A stretch of DNA of 30,202 nt. It comes from RGDT01 sp964630925. Lineage in GTDB: Bacteria; Planctomycetota; Planctomycetia; Gemmatales; Gemmataceae. The stretch's first letter is position 1. Each line of letters opens with the position of its first letter. The stretch is from assembly GCA_964630925.1 (NCBI GenBank), contig CAZVZK010000122.1, forward strand, positions 1-30,202, given 5' to 3'. Positions 14,765 to 20,915 of the stretch are shown piece by piece. The notes under the pieces were generated by a model. It ran no database searches and was not told the origin of the DNA. It saw nothing but the letters and a program-made list of their open reading frames with translations. The position numbers were made by a program, and so were the translations under genes.

Positions 14765-15913
14765 ATGCCCGCCACCACGTCCGGGCCTCTGGAGCTGCTC
14801 GTCGTCCAGCCCACGCCGTTCTGCAACATCGATTGCTCCTACTGTTATCTGCCCGACCGGGCGAATACGGGGCGGATGTCGCTGCCGACGCTGGACCGCG
14901 TCTTCGCGTGGGTCTTCGACAGCGGGCTGGTGCGTGGGCCGTTCACGCTGCTGTGGCACGCCGGCGAGCCGCTCGTGATGCCGCTGGCCTTCTACGAGAA
15001 GGCGGCCCAGCTTCTGGAGATGCACAACCGGGACGGCGTCCCCGTCCGTCACGCCTTCCAGACCAACGCCACCCTGCTCGACGGGGCGTGGTGCGGCTTC
15101 ATCCGGGAGCACGGGCTGGAGGTCGGGGTGAGCCTGGACGGGCCGGGGTTCCTGCACGACCGCCATCGGCGGACGCGCTCGGGGGAGGGGACCCTGGGGC
15201 GCGTGCTGCGCGGGGTGCGGATGCTGCGGGACGCCGGCATCCCGTTCTACGTCATCAGCGTGCTGACGGCCGAGTCGCTCTCGTACCCGGACGAGCTGTA
15301 TGACTTCTACCGGTCCAACGGGATCGAGAGTGTGGCGTTCAACGTCGAGGAGATCGAGGGGCCGCACACGTCGTCCTCGCTGGCGGGGGAGGGCGTGCCC
15401 GAGCGGTTCCGGCGGTTCCTGGCGCGGTTCGTCGATCTGGCGACGCGGGCCGATCCGCCGCTGCTGGTGCGTGAATTGACGCTCTCGGTGGGGGCGGTCC
15501 TGGGCGAGCGGTACGGCCCCGGCTCGCGGACGCAGGAGAACCGCCCGTGGGCCATCGTGAACGTCGACTGGCAGGGGAACTTCAGCACCTACTCGCCGGA
15601 GCTGCTGGGCCTGTCGAGCCCGCGGCACGGGGACTTCGCCCTCGGGCACGTCTCGCGTGACACGGTGGCGAGCGTGGAGGCGACGGGGCGCTTCGTGCGG
15701 CTGGAGGGGGAGATCGCCCGAGGCGTCGAGATGTGCCGCGAGTCGTGCGATCACTTCGCCTTCTGCGGCGGGGGGGCGCCGGCGAACAAGCACTTCGAGA
15801 ACGGGACGTTCGCCTCGACGGAGACTCTGTTCTGCCGGCTGCACAAGAAGGTCTGCCTGGACGTGGCGCTGGGGTGGCTGGAGCGGAACGCCGCGGAGGG
15901 GCGGGCGTCATGA
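14765..15913 (+). CDS. grrM: Radical SAM/SPASM RiPP maturase, GrrM/cyclophane-forming type
   Basis: The product is 382 aa; ATG 14765 has GGAGG 7 bases upstream and lies 14 bases after the precursor stop. The radical SAM core binds [4Fe-4S] through C20, C24 and C27 (CNIDCSYC) and cleaves S-adenosylmethionine. Typical core elements follow: WHAGEPL, FQTNATLLD, VGVSLDGP, HDRHRR and AFNVEEIEG. The SPASM region has C324, C328, C334, C357 and C364 (MCRESCDHFAFCGGGAPANK, FENGTFASTETLFC), the arrangement I know from the GRRM maturase family, which cross-links an aromatic side chain to a residue two positions on. The precursor next door supplies exactly such motifs. There is no separate recognition-domain protein. 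The stop overlaps the ATG of the next mini-ORF. Confidence 0.87.
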   Translation: MPATTSGPLELLVVQPTPFCNIDCSYCYLPDRANTGRMSLPTLDRVFAWVFDSGLVRGPFTLLWHAGEPLVMPLAFYEKAAQLLEMHNRDGVPVRHAFQTNATLLDGAWCGFIREHGLEVGVSLDGPGFLHDRHRRTRSGEGTLGRVLRGVRMLRDAGIPFYVISVLTAESLSYPDELYDFYRSNGIESVAFNVEEIEGPHTSSSLAGEGVPERFRRFLARFVDLATRADPPLLVRELTLSVGAVLGERYGPGSRTQENRPWAIVNVDWQGNFSTYSPELLGLSSPRHGDFALGHVSRDTVASVEATGRFVRLEGEIARGVEMCRESCDHFAFCGGGAPANKHFENGTFASTETLFCRLHKKVCLDVALGWLERNAAEGRAS

Positions 15914-16050
15914 GCATCCTCTTCATCGGGTGTGCCGGGGTTGCTTCCCGTGGAGGACGCTTCCAGCGTGCTCCTGTCAGAAAGCACGCTGGAAGCGTGC
16001 TCTACGGGAACAGCCGGCCGGCGAAGAGGCTTGAGGGTCAGCCGCCATGA
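15910..16050 (+). CDS. 46-aa mini-ORF linking the maturase and third gene by ATGA overlaps
   Basis: ATG 15910 overlaps the maturase stop as ATGA, and its own TGA (16048-16050) overlaps the next gene's ATG (16047), again as ATGA. The start reads MSILFIGCAGVASRGG. The middle of the frame is occupied by the mobile palindrome at 15945-16010, and the end is RLEGQPP. The double overlap suggests ribosomes pass through it to reach the third gene. The palindrome probably entered a once shorter or different junction. No function is assigned to the peptide. Confidence 0.35.
   Translation: MSILFIGCAGVASRGGRFQRAPVRKHAGSVLYGNSRPAKRLEGQPP
15945..16010. repeat. REP-like palindrome, copy A
   Basis: 28-base arms at 15945-15972 and 15983-16010 pair with two mismatches around a 10-base loop. 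Within each arm, AGCACGCT-GGA-AGCGTGCT (or its complement) is itself a palindrome. Copy B is at 28418-28482. Confidence 0.7.
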
Positions 16051-16589
16051 CCCTCCTCGCCGTCGCGCCGGGGTTCCACCTCGACGGCTCGTGGGCGGGC
16101 CGGCTGCGGCTCGGCGCGGGGCGCACGCCGGACGCGGCCGAATTGGCGGCGCTGGCCGCCGAGATGCCCGGTGACTCGCCCGGCCTGCTGTGCCTGTTCC
16201 GCCTGCCGGCGCATCTGCTGGAGTCATTCTGGGCGGCGCTGGAGCGCGAGGGCGGGCTGGGGCCGGACGCGGCGTGCGGCTTCTTCGCCGAGGTGGCGGC
16301 GTTCCTGGAATACAAGCGTTTCGCGCCGCCGACGGGGGCGGTCTTCGAGGTGGTGGTGCGCAAGCAGGGCGAGGCGGCGGCCGTGCGCCACTCCTCCGAC
16401 TGGGGGGCGGTCAATCTGGGGGACGAGGCGACGCACGTCGTGTTCGTGGCGTGCGGGGCCCCGGTGCGGCTGCGGCTGGAGCCGGGGGAGGGGTATCGGC
16501 TGCCGGCCGGGGGGCTGGAGATCGGGGCCTGCACGGTGGGCATGGAGGGGCCTGGCGTGGCGCTGGAGATCCGCCTGCCGGGGGGATGA
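16047..16589 (+). CDS. Unknown third protein of the RiPP operon, cupin-like strands
   Basis: The product is 180 aa; ATG 16047 is in an ATGA overlap with the mini-ORF. I do not recognise the family. Residues 1-30 contain GFHLDGSWAGRLRLG, then a helical stretch (DAAELAALAAEMPGD, HLLESFWAALEREGG, AACGFFAEVAAFLEYKRF). The C-terminal half is rich in short strands with SSDWGAVNLGDEATHVVFVA and LRLEPGEGYRLPAGGLEIG, a turn pattern like the jelly roll of cupins or 2-oxoglutarate oxygenases. No complete HxD...H metal triad is evident. No signal peptide. By position it may modify, escort or sense the cross-linked peptide. It does not resemble the periplasmic binding protein (GrrP) I associate with GRRM loci. 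Confidence 0.7.
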   Translation: MTLLAVAPGFHLDGSWAGRLRLGAGRTPDAAELAALAAEMPGDSPGLLCLFRLPAHLLESFWAALEREGGLGPDAACGFFAEVAAFLEYKRFAPPTGAVFEVVVRKQGEAAAVRHSSDWGAVNLGDEATHVVFVACGAPVRLRLEPGEGYRLPAGGLEIGACTVGMEGPGVALEIRLPGG

Positions 16590-16601
16590 TCCTCCGCTCG
16601 A

Positions 16602-17507
16602 TCAATCCTTTTTCGACTTGGGGGCGGGGCCGGCCGAGCCGGGCCCGGCGGGGGCGGAGTCGCCGAGGAGGAAGGCCTGGGGCGACTGGCCGGCCTGTTT
16701 GATGCGGCCGCGGGTCGCCAGGGTCTGGGAGGACTTCCAGCGGCGGAACTCCATCGACGTGGCGAGGCGCAGGAACAGGAACGCCTCGTCCCAGGTGAGC
16801 CTGCCGTCGCGGTTGGAGTCCATGCCGGCGGCGGGGTCGGTGAGGACGCGGCACAGGACGCGGGTGAAGACGCCGCCGTCCCGGTCGTCGCCCCAGCTCG
16901 CGGTGCCGGCCTGGGCGCCGGTGATGTCCACGACGCCGCGGCGCAGGAAGAAGAGCTGGCGGATGGTGGGGTGGAGGGGCTTGATCTCCATCTTGTCCTT
17001 GCCCTTGCCGGGCGGGGAGCCGACCACGGGCGGGATGTCCACCTTGTTGGAGCAGCAGTCGGTGAGGAGGACGACGAGGCCGGCGCCGGTGTCTTGCAGG
17101 GCGCGGCGCAGCTCGGAGCGGAGCAGCGGGGGGCCGCCGGCGGGCTGCATCTGGAGGTAGTGGCCGCGTTTGGAGTCGAGGGCGCCGTGGCCGGCGAAAT
17201 AGAAGACGACGCCGTCCTCACGCCCGGGCTTCAGCTTGCGGACGTGGGCGAGGACGGCGGCCCTGGTGACCTGCTTGCCGTCGAGGTGGGAGATCGCGAG
17301 CCGCTGGTCGGGGATGTTCCTGTCGAACAGGGAGTGAACGCGAGAACGGTCGGCGGAGACGGACTCGCGGAGGTCGCCGGCGGTGTCGGCGACGACGAGG
17401 ACGTGGAGCTTGCGTAGCTCGCCCGGCCCCGGCCGGTCCACCCGGTCCGGCTGGGCGGCGGCCGGCAGGGCGGCGAGGAGGGCGAGCAGGCAAGCGGGTC
17501 GTAGCAC
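16602..17507 (-). CDS. Secreted caspase-like (peptidase C14) protein with EF-hand
   Basis: The start is GTG 17507 with GGAGG about 8 bases upstream; the product is 301 aa. Residues 1-19 are a signal peptide (LLALLAALPAAA, cut near AQP). The p20-like caspase domain begins at LHVLVVADTAGDL. H107 lies in YFAGHGA, and the catalytic Cys is in LTDCCSNK (C151/C152; alignment to DxC favours C152). A calcium-binding-type loop D230-SNRDGRLTW-DE241 forms an EF-hand at the C-terminus, followed by a charged tail. Orthocaspases cleave after Arg/Lys and some need calcium, so the EF-hand could gate activity or bind a partner. It is convergent with the RiPP third gene (12-base gap) and has no evident operon partner. 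Confidence 0.82.
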   Translation of the reverse strand: MLRPACLLALLAALPAAAQPDRVDRPGPGELRKLHVLVVADTAGDLRESVSADRSRVHSLFDRNIPDQRLAISHLDGKQVTRAAVLAHVRKLKPGREDGVVFYFAGHGALDSKRGHYLQMQPAGGPPLLRSELRRALQDTGAGLVVLLTDCCSNKVDIPPVVGSPPGKGKDKMEIKPLHPTIRQLFFLRRGVVDITGAQAGTASWGDDRDGGVFTRVLCRVLTDPAAGMDSNRDGRLTWDEAFLFLRLATSMEFRRWKSSQTLATRGRIKQAGQSPQAFLLGDSAPAGPGSAGPAPKSKKD

Positions 17508-17579
17508 GGCATCGGCCTCCCGGCGGGGCGCCCACTGCTGGAGAGCGTATCCGCCGGGCGTGTCGGAGGACAGGGCCGC

Positions 17580-18410
17580 TCAGCGGAGGAAGAGGAGCGC
17601 CTTGAGGTTGTGGGCGAAGACCTTCCTCGGCAGCCAGGTGTCGCGGTAGGGGATCTCGACGCAGTCCTTGAAGCCCATCCACTCCATGCTCTTGTAGAGG
17701 AGGGATTTCGACATCCCGGTGCCGTTGTCGAAGCCGTGGGGGAAGGGGAGGGGGTCGTGGGGGCGGAAGAAGTTGGGCTCGTGGTAGTGGACGGTGTAGC
17801 CCTCGGCGTCGGACATGCCGGTGAACAGGAAGATGCCCTTGCGGGCGATCTTGCCGAGGCAGGCGAGGAAGTAGAGGGGGTCGGGCAGGTGGCAGTAGAC
17901 GACGGAGGCGCAGGCCACGTCGTACGACGCGGGGGCGCAGCCGGGGAGCGTGTGTGTGAACACGTCGTACATGGAGCCGTGGAACTTCGCGCCGGCGGCG
18001 GTGGCGCGGTTGAGGGCGTCGAAGGCGGGGGCGAAGCCGGGGTTGTCGTAGCCGGCGCAGCCTTTCATGCCCTTCATGTGGGCGCGGACGGGGAAGTAGC
18101 CGCTGTTGCAGCCCACGTCCACGAGGCTGCCGCGGGGGACGCGGTCCGCGATCACGTCGAGCCAGTCGTCGTACATGGTGCGGAGGCGGGCGTTGGCGTC
18201 GGTGAACTGGCTCCAGTACTCGGGGGTGGCGGAGCGGCGGTCGCACAGCCACTCGTGGGGGCCGCTGAGGCGGCCGGCCTGGGGGCCGTACAGCCAGGAG
18301 TAGGCCACGCCGGTCTGCAGGTCGTCGCTGAGGATGAAGGGCTGGTAGCGCAGGTTCTCGGACGCCTTCTTCAGCAGGGCGGGGTCGCGCAGGTACGGTC
18401 GGAGATCCAT
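17580..18410 (-). CDS. Class I SAM-dependent methyltransferase
   Basis: The product is 276 aa from ATG 18410. The Rossmann-type SAM-binding domain starts at SLVDVGCNSGYFPVRA (motif I, about residues 95-110). It continues with the acidic loop after GCAGYDNP and the motif IV strand SYDVACASVVYCHLPDPL, where VVYCHLPDP is the usual post-IV signature. The N-terminal 90 residues (RDPALLKKASENLRYQPFIL, SWLYG, HEWLCDRRSA) resemble methyltransferases encoded near sugar or lipid modification genes, but the substrate is not readable. There is no signal peptide. It is 72 bases downstream of the caspase start on the same strand, too far to assume one operon. Confidence 0.8.
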   Translation of the reverse strand: MDLRPYLRDPALLKKASENLRYQPFILSDDLQTGVAYSWLYGPQAGRLSGPHEWLCDRRSATPEYWSQFTDANARLRTMYDDWLDVIADRVPRGSLVDVGCNSGYFPVRAHMKGMKGCAGYDNPGFAPAFDALNRATAAGAKFHGSMYDVFTHTLPGCAPASYDVACASVVYCHLPDPLYFLACLGKIARKGIFLFTGMSDAEGYTVHYHEPNFFRPHDPLPFPHGFDNGTGMSKSLLYKSMEWMGFKDCVEIPYRDTWLPRKVFAHNLKALLFLR

Positions 18411-18568
18411 CTCGCGGCACCTCGGCGGGGGTGGTCTGGGTCAGGGGAGCAATCTAGCGGGGGCGTGCGGCCCGATGCAAGCCCGAAACCCAGTGGGCGT
18501 CGAGCAGGCCGTCGGGCGCCACGGGGAGGGGCCACCGCGCCGGGCTGGCGCCGCGCCCCTGGACCCCC

Positions 18569-19015
18569 TCAGATCGTTCCTGGGGCGGCGTCTTGGCCGC
18601 TACCCAGGTACACGTCGAACCACAGCTCCAAGCCCAACCGAGCCAACTCCCCCATCTGGGCCGGCCGCACTGACGGCCCGCCGTGCCCCGACGCTGACAC
18701 CCAGAAGCAGCTCACGTCCATGCGGCACCCCTCGGCTTGGAGCGCTACGACGGCGTCGGCGCGCGGGGTGAGGCGGGCCAAGAGCCAGTCCAAGTGCCGC
18801 CGCACGTCCCGCGACTCGACTGCTCCTTCGCTCGACAGGAACCAGCCGTGCAGTTTGGCCGGACGATCTCCGGGCTTGCGGGACTCGCCCTGCCGCTGCC
18901 AGTCCGACGGCTCGATGCCCAGCCGGGCGGTCACGTCAGATGGGTCGAGCGCCTCCGGGTAGATGCGGAGGGTGGCGTAGGTCCGCTCGCAGGTCGGGTA
19001 GTCGCTGACCTTCAC
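18569..19015 (-). CDS. DUF4279-family protein (integron cassette 3)
   Basis: The product is 148 aa from GTG 19015. It has the DUF4279 pattern: YATLRIYPEALDPSDVTARL then GIEPSDWQRQGE, a HGWFLSSEG strand, HLDWLLARLTPRADAV, and the C-terminal LGLELWFDVYL. The family is a small cytosolic fold often seen as a putative immunity protein in polymorphic-toxin loci; its action is not established. The leader TTTCGGCGGCGGAGG carries the cassette box and the ribosome binding site. The 3' end (DAAPGTI) is encoded by the same 18 bases (18576-18593) that occur at 19529-19546 in cassette 2, consistent with a site remnant overlapping the gene end. Confidence 0.72.
   Translation of the reverse strand: MKVSDYPTCERTYATLRIYPEALDPSDVTARLGIEPSDWQRQGESRKPGDRPAKLHGWFLSSEGAVESRDVRRHLDWLLARLTPRADAVVALQAEGCRMDVSCFWVSASGHGGPSVRPAQMGELARLGLELWFDVYLGSGQDAAPGTI
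18576..18598. repeat. Decayed attC-end sequence, cassette 3
   Basis: GTTCCTGGGGCGGCGTCT at 18576-18593 is repeated exactly at 19529-19546. It extends to GGCGTCTTGGCC (18587-18598), which parallels GGCGTCTTTGGCC at 20142-20154 beside the intact attC. Confidence 0.5.
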
Positions 19016-19117
19016 GCTTCCGAAGCCCTCCGCCGCCGAAAGAATCCATGCAAGCCCCCTTGCCCTGCGCTACGGCTGGGATGACCCAGCCGGCGACACC
19101 CGACACGGAGCTCGCAG

Positions 19118-19376
19118 ATGAACGCCGGCCTCATTCTGGCCATCGACCTCGGCAAGTTCAAGCCCGCCGCCCACGCCTCCCCGCGCGGCGGCGCACAAGC
19201 TGGCGCGGATCCTGTACCACCTGATGCGGTTCGGGGAAGCATACGCGAAACAGACGGAACAGGAGTATGCCGAGCAAGTCAGGAAGCGTCTGGAGAAACA
19301 GTTGGCGCGGCGTGCGCGGGAGCTGGGCTACGAGCTGAAGAAGGTTGAGGCGGGGCCAGCAGAGCAGAAAGGTTGA
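19118..19376 (+). pseudogene. IS110-family transposase remnant (N- and C-termini only)
   Basis: From ATG 19118, NAGLILAIDLGKFKPAAHAS is the start of an IS110-type DEDD transposase, with D in AIDLGK. At 19188 the +1-shifted frame reads AAHKLARILYHLMRFGEAYA, KQTEQEYAEQVRKRLEKQLA and RRARELGYELKKVE to a stop at 19376, the typical IS110 C-terminus. Most of the catalytic and Cys/Ser domains are deleted, and the two ends are out of frame, so it is dead. IS1111-type members of this family are known to target attC sites, and this one follows directly after a GCCGAAA cassette box (19035-19041). Confidence 0.65.
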
Positions 19377-20031
19377 GGAAGTGGGGCAGGGCCAGGGCAG
19401 GCACAAGGCAGCGGCGAACGCAGGGGAGGGCCAAGGCCTGGCAGGCGCTGGGCAAGGGCCCGCACGCGCTCTGGCCACCCATCACGCCCAGGAGCCGCTG
19501 CCCCCCCTCCCTACTCACCCCTCGGGAAGTTCCTGGGGCGGCGTCTGCGCCCTGCCAGTCCAGCCACGCTTGGACCCGCAGCGAGTACAGCACGCCGCCG
19601 TCGGTGTACCCGCCCGCGATCTCGACCCGGTACTGCCGGCCCCGCGTGGCCGTGAACGCCACCCGCAGCTGCTCCGTCGGGTGCCCCTCCCACACGTACA
19701 GGAAGAAGTACGGCCAGCACGGGTCGGCCGCCTGCCACTCGGACGGGTCCGGCTCGGGCGACGGCGGGCACAGGTACTCCCGGCCGACCAACTCGTCCGG
19801 CGACCCCACCCGGAGCGGCAGCCGCTGTGCGCCGAGCATCACCGCCGTGCCCGCCAGGAAGTCGTCCGGGGTCTCGACCCGGTCGTCCGGCCAGTTGCGG
19901 AAGTCGAGCTGGGGCGACTCGCCGCAGTAGACTTCCACCCCCCAGCGGTAGTCGCCCAACTCCTCCCGCCCCCGGTACAGTACGCCCCGCTCGACGGGGA
20001 AGGCGATGTCGTTCAGGAAGAGGTGATCCAC
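19279..20031 (-). CDS. Orphan protein (integron cassette 2), 3' end read through into site/IS remnant
   Basis: GTG 20031 follows GGCGGAGG by 8 bases and lies about 20 bases inside the cassette boundary. The open frame gives 250 aa, but only about the first 165 look like protein: FLNDIAFPVERGVLYRG, YRWGVEVYCGESPQLDF, DDFLAGTAVMLGAQRLPLRV, WPYFFLYVWEGH, YRVEIAGGYTDGGVLYSLRV. From DAAPGT (encoded at 19529-19546) onward it is Ser/Pro/Ala-rich and runs antisense through the transposase remnant, so the native stop was probably lost near 19525. No family is recognised, and there is no signal peptide or membrane segment. Single orphan genes are the norm in integron cassettes. Confidence 0.6.
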   Translation of the reverse strand: MDHLFLNDIAFPVERGVLYRGREELGDYRWGVEVYCGESPQLDFRNWPDDRVETPDDFLAGTAVMLGAQRLPLRVGSPDELVGREYLCPPSPEPDPSEWQAADPCWPYFFLYVWEGHPTEQLRVAFTATRGRQYRVEIAGGYTDGGVLYSLRVQAWLDWQGADAAPGTSRGVSREGGQRLLGVMGGQSACGPLPSACQALALPCVRRCLVPALALPHFLNLSALLAPPQPSSARSPAPAHAAPTVSPDAS

Positions 20032-20047
20032 CCGCTGCGCCTCCGCC

Positions 20048-20144
20048 GCCGAACGACCCTGCTCACCTGCCGGCGGGGCGCGGTGAGCGTTGAAGTCCCA
20101 GAAACCTGAGTGCCCCGCCGGTCAGGTGCAGCAGTTGGTTCGGC
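20048..20144. other. attC-like recombination site, 97 bp
   Basis: Outer boxes GCCGAAC (20048-20054) and GTTCGGC (20138-20144) pair over 7 bp. Then come an unpaired spacer (GACC against TTG), CTGCT with AGCAG, one extra C on the right, CACCTG with CAGGTG, one extra T on the right, and CCGGCGGGGC with GCCCCGCCGG, closed by a 31-base apex. Two extrahelical bases on one arm plus an unpaired central spacer is the folded attC design. On the cassette bottom strand (here +) they fall on the double-prime arm, as in known sites. The core AAC/GTT is kept; the fourth base differs from the usual GTTRRRY. Confidence 0.7.
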
Positions 20145-20153
20145 GTCTTTGGC

Positions 20154-20564
20154 CTACATCTCGTAGTCGAGCGCCAACTGTTCCCAGTCGATCGCCGCCA
20201 GGGCGGCGCGGCCCGCATTGTCCGGGACCGGGAACTGCTCCCGCTGGAACCAGACCACCACGAGCGATGACAGGTGCATCTCGCACAGCATCGGCAGCGA
20301 CGTGAAGAACGCCGTGACCCGGACCGGCGGGTAGTCGATCTCCCCCGGCCGGCGGGCCGGCTGGACGATGTGGATGGGCCACCCGTCGCCGAAGTACCGG
20401 GCCACCTTGTGCGGGATGCCCTCCAGCATGTCCTCGTTGCAGTCCTCTGACGGGCTGCGGACCGGGTACCCTTCGTAGGAGTACGCGACGACGTACTTGA
20501 AGCACCACAGGGACCGACCGCCCGGTTGGTGAACGTCGATCAGTGTCCCGCTGCTCTTCGCCAC
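20154..20564 (-). CDS. Orphan protein (integron cassette 1)
   Basis: I choose GTG 20564, 8 bases after AGAGG and inside the cassette boundary, giving 136 aa. An ATG at 20594 in the same frame would add MTRSAAEAHP, but that lies across the attI-like junction. Visible elements: SGTLIDVHQPGGRSLWCFKY, VVAYSYEGYPVRSPSED, MLEGIPHKVARYFGDGWPIH, PPVRVTAFFTSLPMLCEMHL, SSLVVVWFQREQFPVPD and an acidic C-terminal helix IDWEQLALDYEM. The mix of strands and the acidic end resembles small cytosolic immunity-like proteins, but I recognise no named family. The attC follows the stop by 9 bases, as expected for a cassette gene. Being first in the array, it is the best placed to be transcribed from Pc. Confidence 0.65.
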   Translation of the reverse strand: MAKSSGTLIDVHQPGGRSLWCFKYVVAYSYEGYPVRSPSEDCNEDMLEGIPHKVARYFGDGWPIHIVQPARRPGEIDYPPVRVTAFFTSLPMLCEMHLSSLVVVWFQREQFPVPDNAGRAALAAIDWEQLALDYEM

Positions 20565-20580
20565 AGGGTGCGCCTCTGCC

Positions 20581-20587
20581 GCCGAAC
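20581..20587 (-). other. attI-like cassette junction
   Basis: On the minus strand the GTTCGGC box lies between the promoter region and cassette 1. It is followed by GGCAGAGGCGCA, nearly identical to the GGCGGAGGCGCA that follows the attC box ahead of cassette 2. No matching partner box lies upstream, as expected for attI rather than attC. Confidence 0.5.
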
Positions 20588-20613
20588 GAGTCATTATCCA
20601 ACCAACGCGCTGG

Positions 20614-20644
20614 GTATCACACCACACCCACCTCAGGCTGTCAA
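20614..20644 (-). promoter_or_regulatory. Putative cassette promoter (Pc)
   Basis: A perfect TTGACA (20644-20639, minus) faces the cassettes. TGATAC (20619-20614) follows after 19 bases; TGTGAT at 17 bases is an alternative -10. It sits between the integrase remnant and the first cassette. Confidence 0.5.
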
Positions 20645-20745
20645 GGCCCCGCCTCGCCGAATCCCTCGTCCTCGCGGCTCCCCCCCGCCTGCCCGATCCG
20701 CGCATCTCATTCCCCCTCAACAATTTCCGCCCGAATCGTGTCCCA

Positions 20746-20766
20746 GTGGACGGAAATTCCGTCCAC
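20746..20766. promoter_or_regulatory. 21-bp palindromic operator candidate before the integrase remnant
   Basis: GTGGACGGAA-A-TTCCGTCCAC is a perfect palindrome. Its right half supplies the TTCCGT -35-like element (20757-20762), spaced 18 bases from TATACT (20781-20786). A repressor bound there would block the + promoter. Confidence 0.5.
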
Positions 20767-20786
20767 CGTCCTCCCGTTCATATACT
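20757..20786 (+). promoter_or_regulatory. Putative promoter of the integrase remnant
   Basis: TATACT at 20781-20786 is a strong -10; the -35 TTCCGT is weak. A second inverted repeat CCAACC-CGCC-GGTTGG (20849-20864) lies in the leader. Confidence 0.45.
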
Positions 20787-20915
20787 CTGAGGCCCAGCCG
20801 GCCTGTGCCCCGCGGGTTGGCTTGTTGGTTGCCATAATCCGCGTTCTGCCAACCCGCCGGTTGGTGAGCAGCCCCTCCTCACCTCGCGGGCACGGCGGAA
20901 CGGGAAGGAGGCCCC

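Noticed and set aside
14474..15844. A 456-codon minus-strand frame with a Pro-rich end opposite the RiPP genes
   Set aside because: The polyproline is the complement of the polyglycine codons; the + strand has the ribosome binding sites and motifs.
16047..16589. Reading the third RiPP gene as a 2-oxoglutarate/Fe(II) oxygenase
   Set aside because: The strand pattern is suggestive, but I cannot find the HxD...H metal triad or the Arg for 2-oxoglutarate.
20565..20594. ATG 20594 start for the cassette 1 gene
   Set aside because: It lies on the attI side of the GTTCGGC junction, while GTG 20564 has a better placed AGAGG. It remains possible as a fusion start.
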